64,000 nucleotides of DNA from Rhizobium sp. (GTDB taxonomy: Bacteria; Pseudomonadota; Alphaproteobacteria; Rhizobiales; Rhizobiaceae): positions 93,212-157,211 of the forward strand of contig DPXQ01000158.1 of assembly GCA_003527225.1 (NCBI GenBank). The letters are read 5' to 3'. The notes beneath the pieces were generated by a model. The model was given only the letters and a program-made list of their open reading frames with translations. It made no database searches and was not told the DNA's origin. Position numbers and translations under genes: made by a program. Position 1 is the stretch's first letter, and the number at the start of each line of letters is the position of its first letter. Below, piece after piece: positions 21,554 through 31,738 of this stretch.

Positions 21554-22255
21554 ATGACGCCGACAGAGCGCCGCAGCCGGGCGACCGAGGCATTCTTCGG
21601 TCGCCGCAAGGGCAAGCCCCTGCGCGAGCAGCAGATCGAACGCATGGGCCATGTTCTGCCGGCCCTGCGCCTCGATCTTTCCGCACCTGCTCCGGCTGAC
21701 CTTGCGACGCTTTTTCCTGTTCCTGTCGATCGCCTGCGGCTCGAGATCGGCTTTGGCGGCGGCGAGCATCTTGTTCACCGCGCGGTCGAAAGTCCCTCGA
21801 CCGGGTTTATCGGCGTCGAACCCTTCGTCAACTCGATGGCGAAACTCCTCGCGCAAGTCGAGGCGAGGGAACTGCACAACATCCGCGTCTATGACGACGA
21901 TGCCACCGAACTGCTGGACTGGCTGCCGCAAGCTTCACTGGATCAGATCGATCTGCTCTATCCCGATCCCTGGCCGAAAAAGAAGCACTGGAAACGCCGC
22001 TTCGTGTCCCAGATCAATCTTGCCCGCTTTCATCGCGTGCTGAAGCCGGGCGGCCTGTTCTGCTTCGCCTCAGATATCGACACCTATGTGAACTGGACGC
22101 TTCTCCACTGCCGCAATCACGGCGGTTTCGAGTGGACGGCCCGCAATACTGCGGACTGGAAGACCCCGTATGCGGGCTGGCCGGGCACGCGCTACGAAGC
22201 AAAGGCCAAGCGCGAAGGCAGAACATCCGCCTATCTGACGTTCCGCAGTATATGA
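21554..22255 (+). CDS. trmB: tRNA (guanine-N7)-methyltransferase TrmB
   Basis: TrmB methylates G46 of tRNAs using SAM. The 233-residue protein shows the SAM-binding start [20 protein letters not shown], the [13 protein letters not shown] segment and the family signature [19 protein letters not shown]. It lies seven bases after metK, so the SAM maker and a SAM user are probably cotranscribed, an arrangement I recall from rhizobia. It is convergent with the DUF1150 gene, with four bases between. Confidence 0.95.
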   Translation: MTPTERRSRATEAFFGRRKGKPLREQQIERMGHVLPALRLDLSAPAPADLATLFPVPVDRLRLEIGFGGGEHLVHRAVESPSTGFIGVEPFVNSMAKLLAQVEARELHNIRVYDDDATELLDWLPQASLDQIDLLYPDPWPKKKHWKRRFVSQINLARFHRVLKPGGLFCFASDIDTYVNWTLLHCRNHGGFEWTARNTADWKTPYAGWPGTRYEAKAKREGRTSAYLTFRSI

Positions 22256-22259
22256 AAGG

Positions 22260-22517
22260 TTAGTGCAGGCTGACCGTCTTCAGGTCGTCCTCCGCCGCCT
22301 TGTAGAAGGTGCTGGAGCGATTGTCGGTCAGCAGGATCGGCGTTCCGTCGGCGCCAAAGAGAGCCCACAGATCAAGTTGCGGATCGATATCCGGCGCTTC
22401 CGGGAAACAACGCGATACCTCATCGGATCGCATCTTACGGATATATCCGACTTCGCCTGCGCCAAGATGCGCCAGTTCGGATTGCGTCAGTCGGGCGTTT
22501 GCTTCTCTCAATAACAT
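22260..22517 (-). CDS. DUF1150-family small protein (hsp20 partner)
   Basis: An 85-residue acidic protein with the DUF1150 core (EVGYIRKMRSDEVSRCFPEA, then LDLWALFGADGTPILLTDNR and an AAEDDLKTVSLH tail). Function is unknown; in Rhizobiales the family usually follows a small heat-shock protein gene, as here, 49 bp after hsp20 on the same strand. Cotranscription from the sigma-32-like promoter at 23054-23082 is therefore likely, and a role in proteostasis is a guess from that. Confidence 0.8.
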   Translation of the reverse strand: MLLREANARLTQSELAHLGAGEVGYIRKMRSDEVSRCFPEAPDIDPQLDLWALFGADGTPILLTDNRSSTFYKAAEDDLKTVSLH

Positions 22518-22566
22518 TCCGATCCTCCACCAATGAGCGGGAGCAACGGCACTCAGGCCGTTAATC

Positions 22567-22995
22567 CTATAGTGGCGCGGAAATGTTAATTTTCTTCACC
22601 ACTTGCGCCGGTTCGGGACGGATGAGATCGATCGACAGCAACCCGGTTTTCAAGGTGGCACCAAGAACATCCAAGCCCTCGGCGAGCAGGAAGACGCGCT
22701 GGAATTGCCGGGCGGCGATCCCGCGGAACAGGAAATTGCTTTCGGCACGCTCCGCTTGCCGCCCGCGGATGACCAGTTGGTTGGCCTGGATGGTTACGTC
22801 GAGGTCGTCTTCCGAAAAGCCCGCGACCGCCAGTGTGATCCGCAGCCGGTCTTGGCCCTTTTCGCCTTGCCCTCGCAACCTCTCGATGTTGTAGGGCGGG
22901 TAACCGTTGTTGGCCCGGGCAATCTGCGCAAGCACCGATTCCGTCGTCTCGAATCCCAGCAACAAGGGGGCTGCGAGAGTTTTGATACGGCTCAT
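22567..22995 (-). CDS. Small heat-shock protein Hsp20 (IbpA-like)
   Basis: A 142-residue holdase chaperone with one alpha-crystallin domain: the N-terminal YPPYNIER, the core RLRITLAVAGFSEDDLDVTI and the LVIRGRQ strand are typical of IbpA. The C-terminal IxI/V anchor for oligomer assembly appears as INISAPL. A GAGGACGAGGA ribosome site precedes the ATG. No ROSE-type RNA thermometer motif is visible in the short leader; control is more likely through the sigma-32-like promoter upstream. DUF1150 follows in the operon. Confidence 0.92.
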   Translation of the reverse strand: MSRIKTLAAPLLLGFETTESVLAQIARANNGYPPYNIERLRGQGEKGQDRLRITLAVAGFSEDDLDVTIQANQLVIRGRQAERAESNFLFRGIAARQFQRVFLLAEGLDVLGATLKTGLLSIDLIRPEPAQVVKKINISAPL

Positions 22996-23053
22996 TCCTC
23001 GTCCTCACTGGCATAAGATCCCTAGTCGCGCGGCCGCGATCGGGACTGAAATT

Positions 23054-23082
23054 ATATGGGGTTGTGCGACGGACCTCGCAAG
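23054..23082 (-). promoter_or_regulatory. Sigma-32 (RpoH)-type promoter for hsp20-DUF1150
   Basis: Read on the minus strand, CTTGCGA is followed after 14 bases by CCCCATAT, close to the classical heat-shock consensus (CTTGAAA and CCCCATnT). It lies about 60 bp before the hsp20 start codon. Confidence 0.75.
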
Positions 23083-23151
23083 CGCGGCCACGCTTGACAA
23101 GGCGCAGTCCCAAGGCCATCAGGCATGCCGCAACCACGTTAGGATGGCGCA

Positions 23152-24096
23152 ATGAGCGGACGTAGAAAGATAATCATCGACACGGATCCCGGACAGGATG
23201 ATGCCGCAGCTCTCATGCTGGCCTTCGGTAGCCCGGAAGAACTCGAGATTCTCGGTATATGCGCGGTGGCGGGAAACGTGCCGCTCCGGCTGACGAGCCG
23301 CAATGCGAGGATCGTCTGCGAACTGTGCGGGCGCACCGATATCGCAGTCTACGAGGGGGCCGACAAGCCGCTGGAGCGCGCATTGGTCACCGCCGAACAT
23401 GTTCATGGCAAGACGGGCCTCGATGGCGCCGTGCTGGACGAGCCGACAATGGCCGTCATGCCCCAGCACGCGGTGGACTTCATCATCGAAACGCTTCGGC
23501 GCGAGGAGGAGGGGACGGTTACGCTTTGCACCCTTGGTCCGCTGACCAATGTGGCTCTCGCTCTTCGAAAGGCGCCTGATATCGCACCGCGTATCAGGGA
23601 ACTCGTTTTGATGGGCGGCGGTTTTTCGGAGGGCGGCAACATCACGCCAGCCGCCGAATTCAACATCTACGTCGATCCCCATGCCGCCGATCTGGTCTTT
23701 CGTTCCGGCATCCCGCTCGTCATGATGCCGCTCGACGTAACTCACCAGATCATGACCACCAAGGCGCGTGTGTCGCGCATCGCCGCGATCGGCACGAGGC
23801 CGGCCAGCGTCATGGTCGATTGGCTCGATTTCTTCGAGCGCTTCGATATCGAGAAATACGGCTCGGATGGCGGACCGCTGCACGATCCTACGGTGATCGC
23901 CTATCTGCTGAAGCCGGACCTCTTCACCGGGCGCAACTGCAATGTCGAGATCGAGACCGGCTCCGAGCTGACGATGGGCATGACCGTCGTCGACTGGTGG
24001 TGGGTTTCGGGGCGCACACCGAACGCCAAGGTCATGCGCCATGTTGATTCGGATGGCTTCTTCGACCTCCTCATCGAGCGTTTGTCACGCCTTTGA
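23152..24096 (+). CDS. Inosine-uridine preferring nucleoside hydrolase family
   Basis: A 314-residue member of the calcium-dependent nucleoside hydrolases, which split ribonucleosides into base and ribose. The N-terminal Asp cluster IIIDTDPGQDDAAAL coordinates calcium, and GGFSEGGNITPAAEFNIYVD and the late LHDPTVIAYLL segment supply further active-site residues. Substrate preference (purine, pyrimidine) cannot be read from sequence. The convergent neighbour rbsK could phosphorylate the ribose released, so the two may act in one salvage route though on opposite strands. Confidence 0.9.
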   Translation: MSGRRKIIIDTDPGQDDAAALMLAFGSPEELEILGICAVAGNVPLRLTSRNARIVCELCGRTDIAVYEGADKPLERALVTAEHVHGKTGLDGAVLDEPTMAVMPQHAVDFIIETLRREEEGTVTLCTLGPLTNVALALRKAPDIAPRIRELVLMGGGFSEGGNITPAAEFNIYVDPHAADLVFRSGIPLVMMPLDVTHQIMTTKARVSRIAAIGTRPASVMVDWLDFFERFDIEKYGSDGGPLHDPTVIAYLLKPDLFTGRNCNVEIETGSELTMGMTVVDWWWVSGRTPNAKVMRHVDSDGFFDLLIERLSRL

Positions 24097-24148
24097 TTTC
24101 GCACCAGAGGAGCGAGCGGCTCCGGCGGCGAGATGGCATGAGCACGCG

Positions 24149-25048
24149 TCACAGACTGGCCGCAACTTCCTCGGCAAGCGGTATCGATGGCTGGGCTCCG
24201 GGTTTCAGGCAAGCGAGCGATCCGGCAACTGCCGCGCGTCGCAGCGCTTCGCCAAAGCCCAGTTCCTGGTCCAATCCGGCGGCGAAGTACCCGCAAAATG
24301 TATCGCCGGCGCCGACGGTGTCGACCGGCACGATGTCGAGCCCCGTCGCCCGGTGTATCTGACCCTCGTGAATGGCGATCACGCCGTCGGCGCCAAGGGT
24401 AACGATCAGGGTCTGCCCGGTGTCGGCATGAAGCCGCAGGAGCGCCTTTTCCCGCTCGTCCGCGCCCATGCCGTCCTGTGCGGCAAGGCGCTCGAATTCG
24501 GTCTCGTTGGCGATGACAATGTCGGCCATGCGCCCAAGGCGTGCGGCTTCTGGTGTCAGCGGCGCGATGTTGATGATCGTCGTGATCCCGCCCGCGCTCG
24601 CATCCGACAACGCGCGGTCGAGGGCGGTTGCCGGGATTTCGAGTTGCAGCATCAGGATATCGCCTGCCTGCATGGCGCTGACGGCGGCGCTCGCATCGCT
24701 CTCGTCCAGCGTTCCGTTGGCGCCCGCCACCACGGCGATCATGTTTTCTCCGTCGCCGCCGACAAGAATGAGCGCGGTGCCGGTCGGCGCCGCGCTGCGC
24801 GTGATGGAGGAAAGATCGGTGCCTGCCGCCTCGAGTAGTGAAAGGGCAGGAGCGGCAAAGCCGTCGGTTCCGACCGCTCCGATCATCCTGACTTTGGAGC
24901 CGGCGCGGGTTGCGGCAAGGGCCTGATTGGCACCCTTGCCTCCGGCAGCGGTCGAGAAATCCTTGCCGGCGACCGTTTCACCCGGTATGGGCAACCGCGC
25001 CGTCGTGGCAATGAGGTCCATGTTGATGGAGCCGAATACGGTGATCAT
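24149..25048 (-). CDS. rbsK: Ribokinase
   Basis: The 299-residue PfkB-family kinase has FGSINMDLIA at the N-terminus, the ribose site AGGKGANQALAA and the PfkB signature 2 DTVGAGDTFCGYFAAGL with catalytic Asp. It converts ribose to ribose 5-phosphate. It follows rmuC on the same strand by 48 bp and faces the nucleoside hydrolase gene. No ribose transporter is nearby, which favours a role in using ribose from nucleosides. Confidence 0.9.
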   Translation of the reverse strand: MITVFGSINMDLIATTARLPIPGETVAGKDFSTAAGGKGANQALAATRAGSKVRMIGAVGTDGFAAPALSLLEAAGTDLSSITRSAAPTGTALILVGGDGENMIAVVAGANGTLDESDASAAVSAMQAGDILMLQLEIPATALDRALSDASAGGITTIINIAPLTPEAARLGRMADIVIANETEFERLAAQDGMGADEREKALLRLHADTGQTLIVTLGADGVIAIHEGQIHRATGLDIVPVDTVGAGDTFCGYFAAGLDQELGFGEALRRAAVAGSLACLKPGAQPSIPLAEEVAASL

Positions 25049-25096
25049 CGTGCTGCTTTCCGTTTTCTATCGCGACCATGAGTTTGGCTCCCAGCG

Positions 25097-26338
25097 TCAG
25101 TCCTCGTCAACAACCCGCAGCTTCAAGAGTCCGGTTTTGCTCTCCACTGTCCGCGAAGAAGCTTCCCCCTCGACCTGATTGACATCTCCGCCTGCGCTTT
25201 CGAATTCCAGCGCTTCGATCTTTGCGCCTCTCTTGGTCAGCTTGTCGGCCGAGGTCAGGATCATGTCGACATCCTTCTGGGCGGCGAGGAAATGGCCTTG
25301 CAGTTTCCGTGTCCGGTCGTCGAGGCGCGCCAGATCCTCCATCAGATGGACGACTTCACCCTGGATGAGATGGGCCTGTTCGCGCATCCGCTGGTCTTTC
25401 AAAACGGCCTGGATCACCTGGATGGACAGCATCAAAAGGGATGGCGAGACGATCACGACGCGCATCCGGTGCGCTTTCTGAACCACGCCTTCGAAATTCT
25501 CATGGACCTCGGCAAAGATCGATTCCGAGGGCACGAACAGAAAAGCCATGTCCTGAGTTTCCCCGGCAATGAGATACTTGTCGGAGATATCGCGGATATG
25601 GACTTCGATGTCGCGGCGAAACTGCTGGCTGGCCATCTTCTTCAGTTCCGGCGTGTCCGCGTCACGGATCGCGTTCCAGGCTTCAAGCGGAAACTTCGCG
25701 TCGACCACCAGCGGCGGCGAGTCGTTCGGCATCCGGATGGTGCAGTCCGGCCGGTATCCGTTCGACAGTGTCGGCTGGAAGGAATAGGCGCCCATTGGCA
25801 AGCCGTCGGCAACGATGGTTTCCATCCGCGACTGGCCGAATGCACCGCGGGTCTGCTTGTTGGAGAGTATGGCCTGCAGGCCGACGACGTCCTTTGCGAG
25901 CGACTGGATATTGTTCTGGGCCGCATCGATCACGGCAAGACGCTCCTGCAGGTGGCGCAGGTTCTCGTGGGTCGATTTCGTCTGTTCGGTGATTGTCGCC
26001 CCGATTCGGTGTGTCATGCCGTCGAGCCGCTGGTTGATCGCCTGGTTGAACTCCGACTGCTTGGTGCCGAAGACTTCCGACATGGCCGCCAGGCGGCCCT
26101 GCATCTCCGCCTGCGCTCGCAGGAGCTCCGCCATCCGCGCATCTGCCGCGGACTCCCGTTGGGCCGCTTCCATCTCCGCCTGGAGGCGAACCCTGTTGCC
26201 GCGCATCACGGCAAGCATGATGAGGATCAGGCCGGTGAATACTATTGCGGCCGCGATTACCGCCAGAAGAGCGGGCGAAAGCGAATACTGGCCGATGGTG
26301 AGGCCCGGCAGATTGGCCGGCATGTCGATCTTGTTCAT
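25097..26338 (-). CDS. rmuC: DNA recombination protein RmuC homologue
   Basis: The 413 residues show one N-terminal membrane helix (about 20-43), a long coiled coil (about 50-130) and the RmuC nuclease-like domain with VVDAKFPLEAW and AFLFVPSESIFAEVHE. RmuC limits inversions at short inverted repeats in E. coli; the restriction-endonuclease-like fold suggests a nuclease. The final 30 residues after EALEFES are a low-conservation acidic tail. It is upstream of rbsK and divergent from the globin chemoreceptor over 250 bp. Confidence 0.9.
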   Translation of the reverse strand: MNKIDMPANLPGLTIGQYSLSPALLAVIAAAIVFTGLILIMLAVMRGNRVRLQAEMEAAQRESAADARMAELLRAQAEMQGRLAAMSEVFGTKQSEFNQAINQRLDGMTHRIGATITEQTKSTHENLRHLQERLAVIDAAQNNIQSLAKDVVGLQAILSNKQTRGAFGQSRMETIVADGLPMGAYSFQPTLSNGYRPDCTIRMPNDSPPLVVDAKFPLEAWNAIRDADTPELKKMASQQFRRDIEVHIRDISDKYLIAGETQDMAFLFVPSESIFAEVHENFEGVVQKAHRMRVVIVSPSLLMLSIQVIQAVLKDQRMREQAHLIQGEVVHLMEDLARLDDRTRKLQGHFLAAQKDVDMILTSADKLTKRGAKIEALEFESAGGDVNQVEGEASSRTVESKTGLLKLRVVDED

Positions 26339-26588
26339 GGCGCCAGAGTAACAGATTCCCGTTGCGATGATAGATCAAACAGGGAACATTGTTGGCGGTT
26401 TTTCGCCCGTTGCTGCGCGCGGCGGCCCCTCTCCCGCTGTGAGCGGCTGCGGCCGAATGGAGCAGGAATTCTCATTTTTAGCCCGGCGTGTTCACGCTCC
26501 ATTTAGGATTTTGACGAATTCTCACCGATCAAATCCAGATGGCAGGGGTGCCGCAGTCCATGAGCACCCAGAGAGTGATCGCGAAAAG

Positions 26589-28106
26589 ATGAGTGAAAGT
26601 GCGGATAAGAGCCTGACCGAACGTCTTGAATTCATTGAACTGGATGAAAAGACCTGCAGCACCCTTCACTCATTGCGCCCGACACTGGCCGAGATCCTCG
26701 GCGGCGCGCTCGACAAGTTCTACGCAAAGGTGGCCTCCACACCTCAGCTCTCCAAGTTTTTCCGCGACAAGTCCCATATGGGCGCTGCCAAGAAAGCCCA
26801 GGAAGGTCATTGGGACAGGGTTTCGAGCGGGACGTTCACTGCCGAATACGTCAAGGGCGTGACCGCCATCGGCAAGGCCCATGCCCGCATCGGCCTCGAG
26901 CCTCGCTGGTATATCGGCGGCTACTCGGTTCTGGTGACGGAGCTCGTATCCGGGGTCCTCGTGAAGCATTGGCCCTTTCCGTTCGGAAAGCATCACGCGA
27001 CGGCCCTTGCCGAAAAGCTCGGCGCTCTGATCAAGGCTTCCATGCTGGACATGGATTATTCGATCTCCGTCTATCTCGATGCGCTCGAAGAAAAACGCCA
27101 CGAACTCCAGAAGGAGGGAGAGCGCTACGAGGCCGATCAGCGGATCGCGATGGAGCACCTGCGCCAGGGGCTTCAAGCCCTGGCGAGAGGTGACTTCGAA
27201 TCCAGGATGTCGGCCGACCTTCCAGACAACTTCAAGCAGATGGCGATCGACTATAACGAGTCCGTCGCCCGTCTGAACCAATCCTTTGCATCGATCCGCA
27301 AGGCATCAGAAGAAATCCTCGACGGTACAGACACGATCGCAAGAACATCGGACGAACTGGCGCTGCGCACTTCCAAGCAGGCCGCAGGCGTACAGGAAAG
27401 CTCGACGGCGCTGCAACAGCTCTCGGTGAGCGTCAGCCAGACGGCCGCCAATGCGGAGCGCGCGTCTTCGGCTGTCCGGGACACGCAGCAGCAGGCTCGG
27501 ACATCCGGTGAGGTCGTCACCCGGGCGGTATCTGCCATGGCCGAGATCGAGAAGTCCTCGACCGAGATCTCCAAGATCATCGGCGTGATTGATGAAATTG
27601 CGTTCCAGACCAACCTTCTGGCCCTCAATGCCGGAGTCGAGGCCGCGCGTGCGGGAGATGCAGGTAAGGGCTTTGCAGTCGTCGCGCAGGAAGTCCGTCA
27701 ACTTGCCCAGCGCAGCGCCGACGCCGCGAAGGAAATCAAGCGGCTGATCTCACAGAGCTCCAATCAGGTCAACGAAGGCGTGGGGCTGGTCTCCAACACC
27801 GGAACCGCCCTTTCGGACATCATCACCCGCATCGACACGATCAATGCCTTCGTCTCCGATATCGCCACTGCCGCCAAGGACCAGGCAACCGGCCTCAATG
27901 AGGTCAACCAGGCGACACGCAGCATGGATACGCTGACGCAAGAAAATTCCTCGATGGTCGAGCAGACCTCCGAAGAAACGCGGCGCCTGCGCAATGAGGT
28001 CGCCGGGCTGGTGGACTTGCTCAGCCGGTTGAACACGAGCGGCGGCAATCGGCTTGAGGCCGGTGCGGGTGTGGAATTCTCACCCCGGCGGAACAGGGCG
28101 GCCTGA
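26589..28106 (+). CDS. Globin-coupled cytoplasmic chemoreceptor (HemAT/IcpA-like)
   Basis: The 505-residue protein begins with a protoglobin domain (about 10-175), with the heme proximal histidine in QEGHW (His74) and the [13 protein letters not shown] segment of globin sensors. A HAMP-like linker (about 195-245) and the methyl-accepting signalling domain with the hairpin tip [20 protein letters not shown] follow. There is no membrane segment, so it is soluble. By family it senses oxygen for aerotaxis; rhizobial IcpA is the likely equivalent. The frame is open 74 codons further upstream, but those residues do not look globin-like. No CheR-binding pentapeptide is visible at the C-terminus. Confidence 0.92.
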   Translation: MSESADKSLTERLEFIELDEKTCSTLHSLRPTLAEILGGALDKFYAKVASTPQLSKFFRDKSHMGAAKKAQEGHWDRVSSGTFTAEYVKGVTAIGKAHARIGLEPRWYIGGYSVLVTELVSGVLVKHWPFPFGKHHATALAEKLGALIKASMLDMDYSISVYLDALEEKRHELQKEGERYEADQRIAMEHLRQGLQALARGDFESRMSADLPDNFKQMAIDYNESVARLNQSFASIRKASEEILDGTDTIARTSDELALRTSKQAAGVQESSTALQQLSVSVSQTAANAERASSAVRDTQQQARTSGEVVTRAVSAMAEIEKSSTEISKIIGVIDEIAFQTNLLALNAGVEAARAGDAGKGFAVVAQEVRQLAQRSADAAKEIKRLISQSSNQVNEGVGLVSNTGTALSDIITRIDTINAFVSDIATAAKDQATGLNEVNQATRSMDTLTQENSSMVEQTSEETRRLRNEVAGLVDLLSRLNTSGGNRLEAGAGVEFSPRRNRAA

Positions 28107-28132
28107 CCCTTTCCCGCCAATTCCAGAAGATG

Positions 28133-28161
28133 AAAACGCAGGGAGATATCTCTGCGTTTTT
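28133..28161 (+). terminator. Rho-independent terminator after the globin chemoreceptor
   Basis: AAAACGCAG pairs with CTGCGTTTT across a 10-base, partly self-complementary loop, ending in a T run. It precedes def by 39 bp. Confidence 0.8.
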
Positions 28162-28199
28162 CGATTCCATCGGCGCGGCAGATGCGTTATGGGAGGCCC

Positions 28200-28715
28200 A
28201 TGACGATAAAGCCCCTCATTATTTTGCCGGATCCCATCTTGCGGCAGGTCTCCAATCCCGTGGAGCGGGTGGATTCCGATATCAGGAAGCTCGCCGAGGA
28301 CATGCTCGAGACCATGTACGATGCTCCGGGCATCGGACTGGCCGCGATCCAGGTCGGCGTGCCACGCCGCCTGCTGGTGATCGATGTCGCCAGGGAAGGC
28401 GAGGAGAAGCAGCCGCTTGTCTTCATCAATCCGGAGATCGTCACGTCGTCCGACGAGCGCTCGGTCTACGAGGAAGGCTGTCTGTCGATCCCCGATTATT
28501 ATGCCGAGGTCGAGCGCCCGGCCACTGTGACCGTGCGTTCGATCGACCGCGAAGGCAAGGAACAGCTGACCGAGGCGGATGGGCTGCTTGCCACCTGCCT
28601 GCAGCATGAGATCGACCATTTGAACGGCGTCCTCTTCATCGACCATATCTCGCGGCTGAAACGCGAGATGGTGATCAAGAAATTCACCAAGGCGGCAAAG
28701 GCGAAGGCCATCTGA
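28200..28715 (+). CDS. def: Peptide deformylase
   Basis: Def removes the N-formyl group from nascent proteins. The 171 residues carry all three motifs: GIGLAAIQ (44-51), EGCLS with Cys94, and HEIDH with His136, Glu137 and His140 for the metal. The ATG at 28200 has a GGGAGG ribosome site; an ATG six codons earlier is less likely. It heads a def-fmt-truA operon, the usual pairing of formylation and deformylation. Confidence 0.97.
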   Translation: MTIKPLIILPDPILRQVSNPVERVDSDIRKLAEDMLETMYDAPGIGLAAIQVGVPRRLLVIDVAREGEEKQPLVFINPEIVTSSDERSVYEEGCLSIPDYYAEVERPATVTVRSIDREGKEQLTEADGLLATCLQHEIDHLNGVLFIDHISRLKREMVIKKFTKAAKAKAI

Positions 28716-28786
28716 GAGGATATGCCGGGTGGCCGGCATATCTTGGAAGGCCTGCACCCACCCGAACGCCGGAGGCGGTAAGGATC

Positions 28787-29722
28787 ATGGCACTTCGCAT
28801 CATTTTCATGGGAACGCCGGACTTCTCCGTTCCGACCCTTTCGGCACTGGCGGCGGCCGGCCATGAGATCGCCGCCGTCTATACCCAGCCGCCGCGCCCC
28901 GGCGGACGGCGCGGTCTTGATCTCCAGAAATCGCCGGTCCATCAGGCGGCCGAACGGCTCGGTATTCCTGTCTTCACGCCCGTCAATTTCAAGAATACGG
29001 AAGACCGGCAACACTTCAGGGCGCTCAGCGCCGATGTCGCCGTCGTTGTTGCCTATGGCCTGCTCCTGCCCGAAGAGATCCTGAAAGGTACGCGGCTCGG
29101 TGCCTACAATGGCCATGCTTCGCTGCTGCCGCGCTGGCGCGGCGCGGCTCCCATCCAGCGGGCCATCATGGAGGGTGACGGGGAAACCGGTATGATGGTC
29201 ATGAAAATGGACAAGGGGCTCGACACCGGCCCGGTCGCTCTGGTGCGCAAGGTGGATATCGGTCCGAACATGACGGCTGGAGAATTGCACGACCGTCTGA
29301 GTGTCGTCGGCGCTGAGGCCATGGAAGAGGCGATGGCGCGGCTCGAGGCCGGGGACCTTCCCGTAACATCCCAGGAAGCCGAAGGTGTCTTGTATGCGGC
29401 CAAGATCGACAAGGGCGAGACCCGCATCGACTTCTCCCGCGATGCCGGGGCTGTGCACAACCACATCCGCGGGCTGTCTCCGTTCCCGGGCGCCTGGTTC
29501 GAAGCCGTGGTCAACGGCAAGCCCGAGCGCGTCAAGGTTCTGGGCTCGGAACGCACCGAAGGGCAGGGGCGGGCAGGCGAAGTCCTGGACGATGTGCTGT
29601 CGGTAGCCTGCGGCAGCGGCGCGGTGCGCCTGACGCGGCTGCAGAAGGCGGGCGGCAAGCCGTTGCCTGCCGCCGAATTCCAGCGCGGCACTGCGATCTT
29701 GCCCGGCACGGTTTTGCACTGA
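28787..29722 (+). CDS. fmt: Methionyl-tRNA formyltransferase
   Basis: Fmt formylates initiator Met-tRNA using 10-formyl-tetrahydrofolate. The 311 residues show the [20 protein letters not shown] start and the folate/catalytic motif [20 protein letters not shown], followed by a C-terminal OB-like tRNA domain. It follows def by 71 bp. Its stop overlaps the truA start by one base (TGATG), so translation is probably coupled. Confidence 0.97.
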   Translation: MALRIIFMGTPDFSVPTLSALAAAGHEIAAVYTQPPRPGGRRGLDLQKSPVHQAAERLGIPVFTPVNFKNTEDRQHFRALSADVAVVVAYGLLLPEEILKGTRLGAYNGHASLLPRWRGAAPIQRAIMEGDGETGMMVMKMDKGLDTGPVALVRKVDIGPNMTAGELHDRLSVVGAEAMEEAMARLEAGDLPVTSQEAEGVLYAAKIDKGETRIDFSRDAGAVHNHIRGLSPFPGAWFEAVVNGKPERVKVLGSERTEGQGRAGEVLDDVLSVACGSGAVRLTRLQKAGGKPLPAAEFQRGTAILPGTVLH

Positions 29723-30477
29723 TGCCCCGCTTCCGCATGACCGTCGAATATGACGGCACGCCTTATGTCGGCTGGCAACGCCAGGAGAACGGCCATTCCG
29801 TGCAACAGGCGCTCGAAAACGCGATCCTTTCGCTGACAGGCGAGACGGTTTCGATCCGCGGAGCGGGACGTACGGATTCCGGCGTCCATGCGGTGGGTCA
29901 GGTCGTCCATGCCGATCTCACGCGCGCCTGGACAACCTACCAACTGCGCAATGCCCTAAATGCCCATCTGGCGATGGCCGGCGAACGGGTCTCGGTGCTG
30001 AATGTGCTGGAAGCGGACGAGACCTTTGATGCGCGTTTCTCCGCAATCCGCCGACACTACCTCTACCGGATCATCTCCCGGCCGTCACAGCTGGCGCTCG
30101 AAGCGAACCGTGCCTGGTGGGTGCCAAAGGTGCTCGATCATGTCGCCATGCATGAAGCCGCGCAACAATTGGTCGGCCATCACGACTTCACGACGTTTCG
30201 CTCCGCCCATTGCCAGGCCAACAGTCCGATGCGCACCCTCGACCGTCTGGACGTCACCCGCGATGGCGAACTGATCGAGATCCGTGCTTCGGCCCAGAGC
30301 TTCCTTCACAACCAGATCCGCTCCTTCGCAGGCACGCTGAAACTGGCGGGCGAGGGCAAGATGTCGGTCGCCGACGTCCGCGCCGCGCTCGAGGCGCGCG
30401 ACCGGGCAGCATGCGGACCCGTGGCCCCTCCCGAAGGGCTCTATTTCCTCAAAGTGGACTATCCCGACGGCCTCTGA
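29722..30477 (+). CDS. truA: tRNA pseudouridine(38-40) synthase TruA
   Basis: TruA converts U38-40 in the tRNA anticodon arm to pseudouridine. The 251 residues contain the catalytic Asp52 in [15 protein letters not shown] and the later RAHY-like and RSFAGTL blocks of the family. The ATG shares its first base with the fmt TGA. It ends the def-fmt-truA unit; the arsenic genes follow after about 110 bp. Confidence 0.96.
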   Translation: MPRFRMTVEYDGTPYVGWQRQENGHSVQQALENAILSLTGETVSIRGAGRTDSGVHAVGQVVHADLTRAWTTYQLRNALNAHLAMAGERVSVLNVLEADETFDARFSAIRRHYLYRIISRPSQLALEANRAWWVPKVLDHVAMHEAAQQLVGHHDFTTFRSAHCQANSPMRTLDRLDVTRDGELIEIRASAQSFLHNQIRSFAGTLKLAGEGKMSVADVRAALEARDRAACGPVAPPEGLYFLKVDYPDGL

Positions 30478-30549
30478 TCTTCCCGTGAGCGACCTTCGGG
30501 ATGCCTCCGCGCCGCGTGCGGGGTTGCCATGGCCTGCAAAATAAAATAT

Positions 30550-30569
30550 CGATATTTCAAGAAATATCG
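30550..30569. promoter_or_regulatory. 20-bp inverted repeat before arsC (ArsR operator candidate)
   Basis: CGATATTT and AAATATCG are perfect 8-bp arms around CAAG, 20 bp before the arsC ATG, and the symmetry extends imperfectly outward in AT-rich sequence. The position and form fit an ArsR repressor site that would block expression of arsC-arsH without arsenite. No ArsR gene is adjacent. Confidence 0.6.
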
Positions 30570-30588
30570 AAATGATATGGAGCCCGGC

Positions 30589-30996
30589 ATGACGATCACC
30601 ATTTACCACAATCCCGCCTGCGGAACCTCGCGCAACACGCTCGCCATGATCCGCCAGTCCGGCGAAGAGCCTGTCGTGATCGAATACCTGAAGGAACCGC
30701 CGAGCCGCGAACGACTGGTGTCGCTGATCAAGGCCATGGGCATTCCGGTGCGCGAGGTGCTGCGCAAGAAGGACACGCCTTACGAGGAGCTGGGTCTCGA
30801 CAATCCGGATCTGACGGATGAGCAGCTGATCGACGCCATGATGGCCCACCCGATCCTGATCAACCGTCCGATCGTCGAGACTGAAAAGGGAACGCGGCTT
30901 TGCCGTCCCTCGGAAGTCGTGCTGGAGATCCTGTCCAATGCCGGGATCGGCACCTTCACGAAGGAAGACGGTGAAGTCGTCAAGGCGGGACACTGA
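30589..30996 (+). CDS. arsC: Arsenate reductase, glutaredoxin-dependent type
   Basis: ArsC reduces arsenate to arsenite. The 135-residue protein has the catalytic Cys11 in [13 protein letters not shown] and the Arg-containing [12 protein letters not shown] segment of the active site. The ATG at 30589 has a GGAG six bases upstream; ATGs at 30529 and 30577 are less likely and would overlap the palindrome or its edge. arsH follows four bases after the stop. No arsenite pump (arsB/acr3/aqpS) is in the window. Confidence 0.93.
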   Translation: MTITIYHNPACGTSRNTLAMIRQSGEEPVVIEYLKEPPSRERLVSLIKAMGIPVREVLRKKDTPYEELGLDNPDLTDEQLIDAMMAHPILINRPIVETEKGTRLCRPSEVVLEILSNAGIGTFTKEDGEVVKAGH

Positions 30997-31000
30997 GCGG

Positions 31001-31738
31001 ATGGACGAGCAAGGCGATCACCACGCGACGGCTGACACGCCCAATATTGATGACAGCCATTTCCGTGTGGTGGAAGATGAGCGGCTGCATCGTCCGGAGC
31101 GCATGACCCATCGGCCGCGCGTGCTGATGCTCTACGGATCGTTGCGCGAACGCTCCTATTCGCGTCTTCTCACCGAAGAGGCGGTGCGAATTCTCAGGCG
31201 TTATGGCGCCGAGGTCCGCATCTTCGATCCGCACGGGCTTCCGCTCGCGGATGCCGAGGAGGCTTCCCATCCCAAGGTCCACGAGTTGCGCAATCTTTCG
31301 CTCTGGTCGGAAGCGCAGGTCTGGTGTTCTCCTGAACGCCATGGGGCGATGTCAGGTGTGATGAAGACCCAGATCGACTGGCTGCCGCTTTCCATGGGCG
31401 CCATTCGTCCGACCCAGGGGCGCACGCTGGCCGTGATGCAGGTCTGCGGCGGTTCGCAGAGTTTCAACACGGTCAATCAGTTGCGGGTGCTCGGTCGCTG
31501 GATGCGGATGTTCACCATTCCAAACCAGTCGTCTGTTCCCAAGGCATTTGCGGAATTCACCGAGGACGGGCGCATGAAACCCTCGGCCTACTATAACCGT
31601 GTTGTCGACGTGATGGAGGAACTGGTGAAGTTCACGCTCCTGCTGCGCGAAAGTGCCGACTATCTGGTGGAGCGCTATTCTGAGCGGGTGGAGACGGCCG
31701 AAAAGCTCTCGGCGCGCGTCAACCAGCGCTCGATATAG
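31001..31738 (+). CDS. arsH: ArsH, NADPH-dependent FMN reductase of arsenic operons
   Basis: A 245-residue flavodoxin-like protein with [20 protein letters not shown] (FMN phosphate loop) and the ArsH-specific blocks [20 protein letters not shown] and [19 protein letters not shown]. ArsH oxidises trivalent organoarsenicals and can reduce chromate or azo compounds. It is in one operon with arsC. The first 40 residues are a variable leader. Confidence 0.93.
   Translation: MDEQGDHHATADTPNIDDSHFRVVEDERLHRPERMTHRPRVLMLYGSLRERSYSRLLTEEAVRILRRYGAEVRIFDPHGLPLADAEEASHPKVHELRNLSLWSEAQVWCSPERHGAMSGVMKTQIDWLPLSMGAIRPTQGRTLAVMQVCGGSQSFNTVNQLRVLGRWMRMFTIPNQSSVPKAFAEFTEDGRMKPSAYYNRVVDVMEELVKFTLLLRESADYLVERYSERVETAEKLSARVNQRSI

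Noticed and set aside
22996..23053. ROSE RNA thermometer in the hsp20 leader
   Set aside because: The leader is about 60 bases and lacks the typical TYGCT anti-Shine-Dalgarno segment; the sigma-32-like promoter explains heat control.
26367..26588. 74-codon extension of the globin chemoreceptor
   Set aside because: The added residues are not globin-like; ATG 26589 begins the conserved domain.
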